From assembly GCA_963738615.1 (NCBI GenBank), contig CAVTXI010000004.1, forward strand, positions 186,001-250,000: 64,000 bases of DNA. The letters are read 5' to 3'. The notes below the pieces were generated by a model, which was not told the origin of the DNA, searched no databases, and saw nothing but the letters and a program-made list of their open reading frames with translations. Position numbers and translations under genes: made by a program. This stretch comes from CAVTWY01 sp963738615 (GTDB taxonomy: Bacteria > Pseudomonadota > Gammaproteobacteria > Burkholderiales > Burkholderiaceae_C). Of the stretch, positions 8,995-17,576 are shown piece after piece. Each line of letters starts with the position of its first letter. Positions within the stretch are counted from its first letter, which is position 1.

Positions 8995-10213
8995 TTGCCA
9001 TCTGTAGAACTGCCCGTCCTCGCGCAGCGTGTAGAACCGCCCGCCCTCGCGCAGCGCGTCGAAGGCATCGAACCCTTCCACGTGATGGAGTTGGTGAAGC
9101 GCGCCGAGGCGTTGCGCGCGCAGGGCCGCTCGATCATCCACCTGAGCATCGGCGAGCCCGACTACACCGCGCCCGCCCCGGTGCTGCGCGCATTGCAGGC
9201 CGCCGCCGACGCCGGGGCCACGGCCTACACCGCCGCACTCGGCCTCGAGGAACTGCGTCAAGCCATCGCCACCTACCTTGGCCGAGAGTTTGGCGTCAGC
9301 GTCGACGCTTCACGCGTGCTGGTCACGGCCGGCGCATCGGGTGCGCTGCTGCTGGCGTGTGCGGCGCTCGTCAACGCAGGCGACGAGGTGCTGCTGACCG
9401 ACCCCGGCTACCCGTGCAACCGCCACTTCGTCACCACGTTCGGCGGCGTCGCGCGCGGCGTGCCGGTGGGGTCGGCCACACGCTTCCAGCTCGACGCTGC
9501 ATTGGTGCGCGCGCACTGGACCGCACGCACGCGCGGTGTGCTGCTGGCGTCACCCAGCAACCCGACGGGCACGTCGGTGCCGCACGACGAAATGGCGCGC
9601 ATCGTCGCCGAGGTCCGCGCACACGGCGGCTTCACGATCGTCGACGAGATCTACTTGGGCCTGAGCTACGGCGCTGACAGCACATCAACCCGTACGCAGC
9701 GCACTCGAGCTCGGCGACGACATCGTCGGCATCGGCAGCTTCTCGAAGTTCTTCCACATGACCGGCTGGCGCCTGGGCTGGTTGGTACTGCCGCCCGCGT
9801 GGGTCGGCGCGTTCGAGAAACTCGCGCAGAACCTCTACATCTGCCCGTCGACGTTGGCCCAACGCGCCGCGCTGGCGTGTTTCGGTGACGAAGCGATGGC
9901 AACCTACCGCGACCGCCGCAACCAGTTCCGCACGCGACGCGATTTCATCGTGCCGGCGATGCGCAGCTTGGGCTTCGGCGTGCCGGTCGAACCCGACGGC
10001 GCGTTCTACGTCTGGCTGGATGCGAGTGCGTTCACCGACGACAGCGATGCGTTCGCGATCGAAGTGCTCGAGGCGACGGGGGTGGTGTTGGTGCCGGGCA
10101 AGGACTTCGGCGTGAACGATCCGGCGCGGTGGTTGCGGTTGTCGTATGCGGCGAGCCTAGAGTCGTTGCAAGAAGCGGTGGCGCGGCTGGGGGCGTGGTT
10201 GCCGGGCGGGTAG
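8995..10213 (+). pseudogene. PLP-dependent class I aminotransferase, frameshifted
   Basis: Fold-type I aminotransferase of aspartate/aromatic type split over frames. The first part (to about 9675) holds the substrate/PLP face: GEPDYTAP, GASGALLLAC, the SPSNPTG motif and DEIYLGLSYG. The second part (from about 9701) holds SFSKFFHMTGWRLGW, with the PLP-binding Lys, and the C-terminal domain. In between, HINPYAA reads in a third frame, so two small indels are needed between 9675 and 9703. The start is uncertain: a TTG at 8995 gives a head with two 9-residue repeats, and the conserved protein begins around VEGIEPFHVMELVKRAE. It would be a complete enzyme if the indels are errors. Confidence 0.8.
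9004..9057 (+). repeat. 27-bp imperfect tandem duplication
   Basis: Two adjacent 27-bp units (9004-9030 and 9031-9057) differ at only a few bases. In the aminotransferase frame they encode VELPVLAQR and VEPPALAQR, just ahead of the conserved start of the protein. The copies may be coding padding or a duplicated upstream segment. Confidence 0.7.
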
Positions 10214-10234
10214 TCGTCACGAGGCATACAGCGC

Positions 10235-11215
10235 CTAACTCGGGTACAAGCGACGCCCCTGCGCGAACACCCGCGTCAGCCCCAACAGCGCATCGATCGC
10301 CGGTGTGGCAATACCCAACCTCCGACCGATTTCATGCACCGACGTCACGATCGCATCGAGTTCGATCGCCCTGCCTGCCTCCACGTCCTGAAGCATTGAC
10401 GTCTTGAACGCACCGAGCTTCGCGGTGATCGCATGCCGATCCTCCGGGCTCTGCGCAATCGCACAGCCGATGCGCGCGCCGATCACCGCGGCCTCGCGCA
10501 TCGCCACCGAGCAGAAGTCGCGCACCAATGGATCCTCCAGCAGGCGATCCATCGTCGCGCCGGTGATCGCGCTCACCGGGTTCATCGTCAGGTTGCCCCA
10601 GAGCTTGTACCAAATGTCGTAGCGGACGTTCTGGCTCGTCGTGACGTCGAAGCCGGCGTGCGCGAGCAGCTCGCTGACATCGCGCGCGCGGTCGCTCGCG
10701 CCGCCACGCGGTTCGCCGACGATCAGGCCTTGCCCCATGCGGTGTGCGACCAGCCCCGGCTCGGGCGTCGACGCGCTGGCGTGCACCACGCAACCCAACA
10801 CGCGGTCGAACGCGACCGCGCGAGCGATCTCGCCGCCGGGGTCGACGCTCGACAGGCCGGTGTCGAAACCCGGCAGCCCCGAACAGAACCACCATGGCAC
10901 GCCGTTCATCGCGGGCATCACCGCTGTGCGCGGGCCCAGCAGCGGACCGATGTCGCGCACCACCTGCGTGAGCGCGGGTCCTTTGACGGCGATCACGACA
11001 AGGTCCTGCTCGCCCAGATCGGCTGCGCTGTCGGATGCTCGCGCCGCAGCCTGTACGCGACCCGACGCTGTGTCCATACGCCAGCCGTGCGTGCGCAGCG
11101 CGTCGAGCGTGGCGCCGCGCGCCAACGCACTCACCTGCGCGCGCCCAGCCGCGGCCAGGCGCGTGCCGATCAAGCCGCCGATCGCGCCGGCGCCGACGAT
11201 GCAGACCTTCTTCAT
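10235..11215 (-). CDS. 2-dehydropantoate 2-reductase family protein
   Basis: About 326 residues of the ketopantoate reductase (PanE/ApbA) family, which uses NADPH to reduce 2-oxo acids; PanE itself acts in pantothenate synthesis. The N-terminal Rossmann motif is GAGAIGG right after the start MKKVCIV. The C-terminal helical domain carries DIWYKLWGNL with the expected catalytic Lys, followed by MNPVSAIT. ATG 11215 is chosen because the dinucleotide motif begins within ten residues; longer upstream reading frame is not family-like. Many soil bacteria have several paralogues, so it may act on another 2-oxo acid. Confidence 0.85.
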   Translation of the reverse strand: MKKVCIVGAGAIGGLIGTRLAAAGRAQVSALARGATLDALRTHGWRMDTASGRVQAAARASDSAADLGEQDLVVIAVKGPALTQVVRDIGPLLGPRTAVMPAMNGVPWWFCSGLPGFDTGLSSVDPGGEIARAVAFDRVLGCVVHASASTPEPGLVAHRMGQGLIVGEPRGGASDRARDVSELLAHAGFDVTTSQNVRYDIWYKLWGNLTMNPVSAITGATMDRLLEDPLVRDFCSVAMREAAVIGARIGCAIAQSPEDRHAITAKLGAFKTSMLQDVEAGRAIELDAIVTSVHEIGRRLGIATPAIDALLGLTRVFAQGRRLYPS

Positions 11216-11389
11216 CACGCTTCCTCTTTTTCGAACAACGCCGAAGTGTGCCGCGTGGTTCGTCCTTTGGCTTCGATGGCAAACGCTGCGTGTGCAGGCC
11301 CGACCCGCGCCGCAACGTCGGCTCTTTGCATCGCGCCGAGCATGCCGCAAGGGTGGCGCGTGTGACCCTGATTGCCACGGCTATCCCAC

Positions 11390-11669
11390 GGGTCTCGAAG
11401 AGGATTTCACGGTGGTCTGGTGGGACCAACGCGGCTCTGGCCTTTCCTACCATCCCGACGTACCGCCGCAGACCGTGAACCCGGAGCAACTGGTCGCCGA
11501 CACTGCGGCGTTGACGAAGGTTCTGCGCGAACGTTTTGGCCAGGAGAAGATTTACCTTATGGGCCGCTCGGGCGGTACCTTTATCGGCATTCAAGCGGCT
11601 GCACGGGCCCCGCAGCAATACCACGCCTACATCGCCGTAGCGCAGATCTCGAATCAGCTCGAGCACTAA
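11390..11669 (+). pseudogene. alpha/beta hydrolase remnant (prolyl aminopeptidase-like)
   Basis: An isolated 93-residue piece of an alpha/beta hydrolase of the proline iminopeptidase-like group. It begins in mid-domain (GLEEDFTVVWWDQRGSGLSY), includes the nucleophile elbow GRSGGT, and stops at a TAA soon after (ISNQLEH). The HGGPG oxyanion region upstream and the rest of the catalytic domain with the Asp and His are absent. No start codon or RBS fits. It lies between two minus-strand genes and is a dead fragment. Confidence 0.75.
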
Positions 11670-11674
11670 ACCTA

Positions 11675-12508
11675 TCAGAACCCCCTCGCCAGCAGTCGTT
11701 GCGCCTGCAGCACAACCGGTGCATCAACCATACGGCCCTCGAGTTGCACCGCGCTGCCGCCCGACGCGGCGTCGGCGTCGATCACGCGGCGTGCCCACGC
11801 TATCTCGTCAGCCGAAGGCGCCATCGCGTCGTGCACGATGGCGACCTGCTTCGGGTGGATGCACAGCTTGCCGCCGAAGCCGAAGCGCAGTGCGCGGCGT
11901 GTGTCGTCGCGCAGGCACGCTTCGTCGGCGATGTCGACGGTGACGCCATCGATCGCGCTTGCCAGGCGGTGCAGCCGTGTCGCCATCGCGACCGCGAAAC
12001 GCAGCGGCGCCAGTTCAACCTCGTCGGCAGAGCACTGCATGCCGGTGTCGGCCATGAAGTCGATGTGGCCGACCGCCAGGCGCAGCACGCCCGGCGCCGA
12101 GGCAACGTCGGACAGCGCCGCATAGCCCGCTGCACTTTCGATGATCGGCAGCAGCACTGTGCCCGGTAGGCGCGCGGTCACGCGCTCGAGCGCTGCGCGC
12201 GACTCGGCTTTGGGCACCATCACCGTCGCCTTCGGCGTTGATGGCAGCCGCGTCAACCACTCGAGGTCGTCGAGCGCAGCAGAACCCTCGAGCGCATTGA
12301 TGCGTACGACCAGCGGCATGGCCGCATCGCGCAAGGCGGGCCAGGCAGCGCCAATCGCGTGACGTGCCGACGGCTTGGCGTCGAGCGGAACGCTGTCTTC
12401 CAGGTCGAAGATCACGGCGTCGGCACCACTGGCCAGCGCCTTCGCGAAACGCTCGGGCCGGTTACCGGGCACGAAGAGCAGGCTGCGCGCCTGGGCAAGG
12501 GCAGTCAT
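11675..12508 (-). CDS. HpcH/HpaI aldolase, CitE-like CoA-ester lyase
   Basis: A 277-residue TIM-barrel protein of the citrate lyase beta-subunit family (CitE-like, malyl-CoA/citramalyl-CoA lyase type), which cleaves or forms 3-hydroxyacyl-CoA using Mg2+. The family pattern is clear: RSLLFVPGNRPE at the N-terminus, the metal-ligand stretch VIFDLEDSV, and LCIHPKQV near residue 225. It lies 3 bp from a Bug receptor gene and two genes from an acyl-CoA dehydrogenase, so they may share a short-chain dicarboxylate or branched acyl-CoA route. The exact substrate is not readable. Confidence 0.85.
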   Translation of the reverse strand: MTALAQARSLLFVPGNRPERFAKALASGADAVIFDLEDSVPLDAKPSARHAIGAAWPALRDAAMPLVVRINALEGSAALDDLEWLTRLPSTPKATVMVPKAESRAALERVTARLPGTVLLPIIESAAGYAALSDVASAPGVLRLAVGHIDFMADTGMQCSADEVELAPLRFAVAMATRLHRLASAIDGVTVDIADEACLRDDTRRALRFGFGGKLCIHPKQVAIVHDAMAPSADEIAWARRVIDADAASGGSAVQLEGRMVDAPVVLQAQRLLARGF

Positions 12509-12511
12509 GCG

Positions 12512-13513
12512 TCAGTCCGCGAACTGCCCGGCCGCTTTGATCACCGGTGCGTACCGCGCCGTTTCTTCCGCAAGCCACGTCTGAAGCCCCGCGGGCGTCA
12601 GCTTCGCATCCGGCACGATCACCGCGCCGAGTTCGTTGAGCTTCGTCACGATGTCCGGCTCTTTCAGCGCCGCGCGCAACGCATCGCCGAATTTGTCGAT
12701 CGCTTCCTTCGGCGTGCCCTTCGGCGCATAGACCCCATGCCACACCACGACCTGAAAGCCCTTCAACCCTTGTTCGTCCAGCGTGGGCGCATCGGGCAGC
12801 GTCTTCAGGCGGCTCGACGTCGTTACGCCATACAACTTCACCGACCCCGCCTTGATGTGCTGCGTGGTCTGCGTCGTCTGGTCGCACAGCAGATCGACCT
12901 GCCCGCCCAACAGCGCATTCATCGCCGGACCCGTTCCCTGGTACGGCACTGTCGTCACCTCAGCCCCCACAGCCTGACGGAACAACATGCCGCACAGGTG
13001 AGACACCGCGCCCAGCCCGGCGTGCGCAAGGTTCACCTTGTCGCCGTTCGCCTTCATCCACGCGCGCAACTCGGTGAAGTCTTTCGCTGGCAGGTCTTTG
13101 CGGCCCAGCAGCGTCATCGGCACGTCGATGACCTGGCTGACGTATTCGAAATCCACCAACGGGTTGTAGGCCAGCTTGCGATACAGCGCAGGCGCGGTCG
13201 CCATGCCGTTGTGGTGGATCAGGAAGGTGTAGCCGTCGGGGGCCACACGCGCCACGTGGTTGGCAGCGAGCGTGCCACCGGCACCGGTCTTGTTCTCGAT
13301 CACGACCGTTTGGCCAAGGGTGCGCGTCATGGTGGCACCGAGCATGCGCGCGACCACGTCGGTGGGCCCTCCGGCCGCGAACGGCACGACCAGCGTGATC
13401 GGCTTGGTGGGGTAGCCCTGCGCGTGCGCGCTGCCGAGTGTGGCGGCCGCCAGCACGGTGGCGACGGCGAAGCGCGTGAAGCGCGTGAAGCGCGAGATGT
13501 TGTTCAGATGCAT
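12512..13513 (-). CDS. Bug/TctC-family periplasmic binding protein
   Basis: About 333 residues with a Sec signal (helix to about residue 27, cleaved after SAHA) followed by YPTKPITLVVPFAAGG, the standard Bug opening, and the GAGGTLAANHVARVAPDGYT ligand-loop region. Such receptors serve tripartite tricarboxylate transporters or act as orphan sensors of carboxylates. The signal region contains a 9-bp repeat encoding RFTRFTRF. No membrane subunits lie beside it. Its place between CitE-like lyase and acyl-CoA dehydrogenase suggests it binds the acid these enzymes degrade. Confidence 0.88.
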   Translation of the reverse strand: MHLNNISRFTRFTRFAVATVLAAATLGSAHAQGYPTKPITLVVPFAAGGPTDVVARMLGATMTRTLGQTVVIENKTGAGGTLAANHVARVAPDGYTFLIHHNGMATAPALYRKLAYNPLVDFEYVSQVIDVPMTLLGRKDLPAKDFTELRAWMKANGDKVNLAHAGLGAVSHLCGMLFRQAVGAEVTTVPYQGTGPAMNALLGGQVDLLCDQTTQTTQHIKAGSVKLYGVTTSSRLKTLPDAPTLDEQGLKGFQVVVWHGVYAPKGTPKEAIDKFGDALRAALKEPDIVTKLNELGAVIVPDAKLTPAGLQTWLAEETARYAPVIKAAGQFAD

Positions 13514-13542
13514 GGTGTGTCTCCTCCATAGTTTGGTGTTGA

Positions 13543-14703
13543 TCAATACGACTTCGGCAAGCCAAGCACGTGCTCGGCCACATAGCTGAAGATCATGTTG
13601 GTCGATATCGGCGCCACCTGGTACAGCCGTGTCTCGCGGAACTTGCGTTCGATGTCGTATTCGCAGGCGAAGCCAAAACCGCCGTGAGTTTGCAGGCACA
13701 CGTTCGCGGCTTCCCAACTCGCCTTCGCTGCCAGGTGTTTGGCCATGTTCGCCGCGGCACCGGCGTTCTGGTGCGCGTCGATCTGGGCGCACGCCTTCCA
13801 GCGCATCAGGTTGGCGGCCTCGAGCTCGATGTAAGCCTCGGCAATCGGAAACTGCACGCCCTGGTTCTGCCCGATCTTGCGGTTGAAGACAACACGTTCG
13901 TTCGCGTACTTCGTCGCCCGGTCGATGAACCAGTACCCGTCGCCGATGCACTCGGCGGCAATCAATGTGCGCTCGGCGTTCAGGCCGTCCAGCAGCGTCT
14001 TGAAGCCTTTGCCTTCGGGCCCGAGCAGGTTCTCTTCGGGAATCTCGAGGTTGTCGAAGAAGAGTTCGTTGGTCTCGTGGTTGACCATGTTCAGGATCGG
14101 CCGCACGGTCAGGCCTTTGCCCACGGCATGCTTCAGGTCGACGAGGAAGCAGCTCAAGCCTTCCGAGCGCTTCTGCACCTCGGCCAGCGGCGTCGTGCGT
14201 GCCAGCAGGATCATCATGTCGCTGTGCTGCACGCGTGAGATCCACACCTTCTGGCCGTTGATGACCCAGCGGCCGTCCTTCTTCACCGCCATCGTCTTCA
14301 GCTTGGTCGTGTCGCTTCCGGTCGTCGGCTCGGTCACGCCCATCGACTGAATGCGCAACTCCCCCGTCGCGATCTTCGGCAGGTACTTGTTGCGCTGCTC
14401 GTCGGAACCGCTGCGAACGATCGCGTTCATCACGTACATCTGGCCGTGGCACGCGCCCGAGTTGCCGCCACAGCGGTTGATCTCTTCCATGATCACGGAA
14501 GCTTCGGCCATCGACAGGCCCGATCCGCCGTAGTCCTGCGGAATCAGCGCGGCCATCCAGCCGGCCTTGGTCAGCGCGTCGACGAAGGCTTCGGGGTACG
14601 CGCGCTGCTCGTCGATCCTGCGGAAGTATTCGTCGGGGAACTGCTTGCACAGGTCGCGGACGGCGTCGCGAATCGCTACGTACGGGTCGGTTTCCGAGGT
14701 CAT
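13543..14703 (-). CDS. acyl-CoA dehydrogenase
   Basis: A 386-residue flavoprotein that removes two hydrogens from an acyl-CoA thioester and passes electrons to ETF. The three-part fold is visible: an N-terminal helical domain, the middle beta domain with SMGVTEPTTGSDTTKL (FAD/substrate contact) and WVINGQKVWISR, and a C-terminal helical domain ending QTHGGFGFACEYDIERKFRE. Length is normal for the family. The ATG overlaps the remnant of an HTD2-like dehydratase upstream. Dehydrogenation, hydration and lyase cleavage would form a coherent path, but the dehydratase is broken here. Confidence 0.9.
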   Translation of the reverse strand: MTSETDPYVAIRDAVRDLCKQFPDEYFRRIDEQRAYPEAFVDALTKAGWMAALIPQDYGGSGLSMAEASVIMEEINRCGGNSGACHGQMYVMNAIVRSGSDEQRNKYLPKIATGELRIQSMGVTEPTTGSDTTKLKTMAVKKDGRWVINGQKVWISRVQHSDMMILLARTTPLAEVQKRSEGLSCFLVDLKHAVGKGLTVRPILNMVNHETNELFFDNLEIPEENLLGPEGKGFKTLLDGLNAERTLIAAECIGDGYWFIDRATKYANERVVFNRKIGQNQGVQFPIAEAYIELEAANLMRWKACAQIDAHQNAGAAANMAKHLAAKASWEAANVCLQTHGGFGFACEYDIERKFRETRLYQVAPISTNMIFSYVAEHVLGLPKSY

Positions 14704-15077
14704 GGGTGTTGTTCTCTCTCGATTCCTCGAGCAAGTGTGGCGCTGGCTTCCATGGCGAGATGGCCTTCGGGCGTGCGTGCCCGGAGTTTCACGCGAAGTG
14801 GGTGACGTGTGCGTGGGGGCGCTGGCGTCGCAGCAGACCGAGCAGCAGCGTCGCGATCAGCGGGCCGTGCACGATCAGGCCCGGGTAGCCTTCGACCTCG
14901 GTCACGTAGCGGCGGCGGTAGTGGATGCGGTGACGGGTCATCGCGGTCCGGCGTGGCGCTCAACGCCCGCACCGGTGCGTCGGTCGCGGTGTCGCGCGTC
15001 ATCTCCGATCGTCCGATCCAGGTGCGCAGGTGGTCGCTGTCGACCGTCATGTGGATGTTCTCATCGGGAAGGCGCAT
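14700..15077 (-). pseudogene. HTD2/MaoC-type dehydratase remnant with internal deletion
   Basis: The N-terminus of a FAS1-like dehydratase/mesaconyl-CoA hydratase family protein (DHLRTWIGRSEM, then TDAPVRALSAT) runs from about 15050 to 14955. It is then joined, out of frame, to the far C-terminal part of the same family: RIHYRRRYVTEVEGYPGLIV and VHGPLIATLLLGLLRR, ending at a TGA near 14790. A last piece (TPEGHLAMEASA) follows in another frame. Intact members are about 280 residues; roughly half, including the central region, is missing. It is a decayed partner of the acyl-CoA dehydrogenase and CitE genes next to it. Confidence 0.7.
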
Positions 15078-15217
15078 GATGCCCGTCGGCGCCCGGCACC
15101 AACGCGGACGCCCGGGCCGTCGCTTTCATTGACGCTGCGCAATTGGCTGGTGCCAGCGAACGTGCCAAGATACCTAACGTCGAAACGCTCCTCGACCCGC
15201 TCTGCGGAGGAAACATC

Positions 15218-17512
15218 ATGAAGAAGATCCTTCTGGCATTCCTGGCATCGCTTCTGGTCGCCGCCTGTGGTGGTGACGGAGTTGCCCCCACCGACCAAAA
15301 CCAAAAGGCCCCCATCACGATGGAGGCACCTGGCGACGTCTGGACCTTCATTGCCGACGAGTGGCAATCATTCCAGGTCACCGGCACACAGACCGTACGT
15401 TACGGGCAGGGTTCGACATGGATTCAGCGCAGCGTGACCGGCAGCGGCGAATGCTCCAACACATTCTTCGGTTCGGACCCGCTGGTCGGCGTTGTCAAGC
15501 GCTGTGAGGTCCTGAGCACAACGCCGCCTCCCGGCGACGTCTGGACCTTCATTGCCGACGAGGGGCAATCGTTCCGCGTCACGGGCACCCAGACCGTGCG
15601 CTACGGACAGGGCTCGACATGGATTCAGCGCAGCGTGACCGGCAACGGCGAATGCTCCAACACATTTTTCGGCTCTGACCCGCTGGTCGGCGTCGTCAAG
15701 CGCTGCGAGGTCCTGAGCACAACGCCGCCCCCGGGCGATGTATGGACCTTCATCGCCGATGAATCGCAGTCGTTCCAGGTCACCGGCACGCAGACCGTGC
15801 GCTACGGCCAAGGATCGGTGTGGATTCAGCGCAGCGTGACCGGCATTGGGCAGTGCACCAACACATTCTTCGGCGCTGACCCGCTGGTCGGCGTCGTCAA
15901 GCGTTGTGAGGTGCTGAGCAGCGCGCCGCCACCGGGAAACACGGCCAACGACGGCTCGCCGCTGGGCACGAACCTCGTGGGTATCTCGTACTTCGCCACG
16001 CAGGTGCCGTTCATCGACCTTTTCAAGACATCGGCACCGTGGATCTCGGGCAGTGCAGGCGCATGGGACGACGGTCGCAGCATCGACCTCGACAGCTCCG
16101 GGTGGGTCAAGTCACTGCTGCCCGGGCAGGTGGCGCGCACGTTGATGCTGCGTGGCCCCGGTGTGTACCCGAGCGGCAAATACGTGGTGCTGTACGAAGG
16201 CCAGGGCAGCATCGAATATGCGTTCGGCTGGCGCAGGCTGGCCGCCGAGTCGTCGCCGGGCCGTGACGTCCTCGAAGTCATCAACACCCAGATCGCAGAC
16301 GGATTGGGGATCTTCCTCACTGCGACGAACCCGGCGAACAACCTGCGCAACTTCCGCGTGCTGCTGCCCGGCGGTATCTGCGGCAGTGATGTGTTCGTGC
16401 ACGCAGCCGCCGCGTCGGCCTGCCCGGGCAACTTTATCGGCTTCGAGGCGAACTACGCCACGCTGATCTTCAACCCGGTGTTCCTCGAGCGCACGCGCCA
16501 GTACAAGGTACTGCGCTTCATGGAATGGATGGAGACCACCACCGACAATCAGGACGGCACCTGGGCGAGCCGCCCGCTGCTGACTGACGCGCGCTGGTCC
16601 GGGCAAGGCGGTGTTCCGCTCGAGGCCTTGATCGAGTTGGCCAACCGCCTGAATGCTTACCCCTGGTTCAACATACCCCACCGGGCCAGCGACGACTACG
16701 TGCGCAATTTCGCGCAGATGGCACGCGACCGGCTCGCCCCGTCGGCCAAGATGTACCTCGAGTATTCCAACGAAACGTGGAACCCCGACTACCCGGCCAG
16801 CCGTTACGCCGAGGCGCAGTCGCAGGCCCTGGGTATCGCGCTGCCGGGCGATCTTTACACGTCGCGAATCCGCTTCCACGCTCGGCGCGCGCCGCAGATC
16901 TTCGATATCTGGTCGTCGGTATTCGCCGGTCATTCACGGCTGGTCCGCGTCTTGGGCGGCCAGACGGTCAGCACCTACCTGACGGACGTGGTATCCACTT
17001 TTGAAAACGCCTCCCTGAAGGCCGACGCGCTTGCGGTCAACGCTTATTTCTACCTGCCCGACGTAAGCTCTACGGAAGACGCCGAGCGCTTTGCGGCGCT
17101 GACCAACGCCCAGGCATTCCAGGAAATCCGCACCAAGTCGCTGCCGGCGGTGGTCAACGACATCAAGGCGCAAGTTGCCGCAGCCGCGAAGTACGGTCTG
17201 AAAGTCGTGGCGTTCGAAGGCGGCAACAGCCTGTGGCCGCCGTACCCGGCGCGCTCGAATGTCAATCTCGAAGCCAAGCTGAATTCATTGCAGCGCGACC
17301 CGGAGATGAAGCTGCTGTATACGCAGTACCTGACCGACTGGTTCGCCGCTGGCGGCGGGCTTTTTATGCATCTGGGTGACGTCAGCAGTTACTCGGCGCG
17401 GGCAGGCTGGTTCGGTTCGCTTGAATACTTGTACCAGCCGCGCGCTCAGGCGCCCAAGTACGACGCACTGATGAGCTTCATCGATAACAACCGCAACCTG
17501 ATCACGCCGTGA
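15218..17512 (+). CDS. surface lipoprotein: three tandem modules plus glycosidase-like domain
   Basis: About 764 residues. The start at 15218 has a strong GGAGG RBS 8 bp upstream. The lipoprotein signal ends in lipobox VAAC followed by GGDG. Three near-identical 67-residue modules (about residues 39-239) follow, each with WTFIADE, VRYGQGS, GECSNTFFG-like and VVKRCEV elements and two Cys. After a short linker comes a domain of about 520 residues resembling clan-A glycoside hydrolases or cellulose-binding-type proteins. It has YLEYSNETWN near residue 515 (possible acid/base Glu) and VVAFEGGNS near residue 665 (possible nucleophile Glu). The polysaccharide target is unknown; attribution of catalysis is inference. 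Confidence 0.75.
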   Translation: MKKILLAFLASLLVAACGGDGVAPTDQNQKAPITMEAPGDVWTFIADEWQSFQVTGTQTVRYGQGSTWIQRSVTGSGECSNTFFGSDPLVGVVKRCEVLSTTPPPGDVWTFIADEGQSFRVTGTQTVRYGQGSTWIQRSVTGNGECSNTFFGSDPLVGVVKRCEVLSTTPPPGDVWTFIADESQSFQVTGTQTVRYGQGSVWIQRSVTGIGQCTNTFFGADPLVGVVKRCEVLSSAPPPGNTANDGSPLGTNLVGISYFATQVPFIDLFKTSAPWISGSAGAWDDGRSIDLDSSGWVKSLLPGQVARTLMLRGPGVYPSGKYVVLYEGQGSIEYAFGWRRLAAESSPGRDVLEVINTQIADGLGIFLTATNPANNLRNFRVLLPGGICGSDVFVHAAAASACPGNFIGFEANYATLIFNPVFLERTRQYKVLRFMEWMETTTDNQDGTWASRPLLTDARWSGQGGVPLEALIELANRLNAYPWFNIPHRASDDYVRNFAQMARDRLAPSAKMYLEYSNETWNPDYPASRYAEAQSQALGIALPGDLYTSRIRFHARRAPQIFDIWSSVFAGHSRLVRVLGGQTVSTYLTDVVSTFENASLKADALAVNAYFYLPDVSSTEDAERFAALTNAQAFQEIRTKSLPAVVNDIKAQVAAAAKYGLKVVAFEGGNSLWPPYPARSNVNLEAKLNSLQRDPEMKLLYTQYLTDWFAAGGGLFMHLGDVSSYSARAGWFGSLEYLYQPRAQAPKYDALMSFIDNNRNLITP
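15332..15934 (+). repeat. three 201-bp in-frame tandem repeats
   Basis: Units start at 15332, 15533 and 15734, exactly 201 bp (67 codons) apart, and are highly similar at DNA level. Each encodes a WTF...VRYGQG...CSNTFFG...VVKRCEV module separated by a Thr/Pro-rich linker. The high DNA identity implies recent duplication or ongoing homogenisation. Confidence 0.9.
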
Positions 17513-17576
17513 CCACGCGCCACAGCCCCACCTGGGTCTGCGGCGCTGTCAACGCAGGACTCGGTTGTTGCCAGGG

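Noticed and set aside
8956..9261. minus-strand frame with REGGRFYTLREDGQFYRWQG
   Set aside because: Looks protein-like only because of the 27-bp duplication; it is antisense to the conserved aminotransferase head and has no recognisable family.
15368..15811. minus-strand frame with internal repeats
   Set aside because: Mirror of the triple-repeat lipoprotein; the repeats come from the plus-strand gene, which has RBS, signal peptide and domain.
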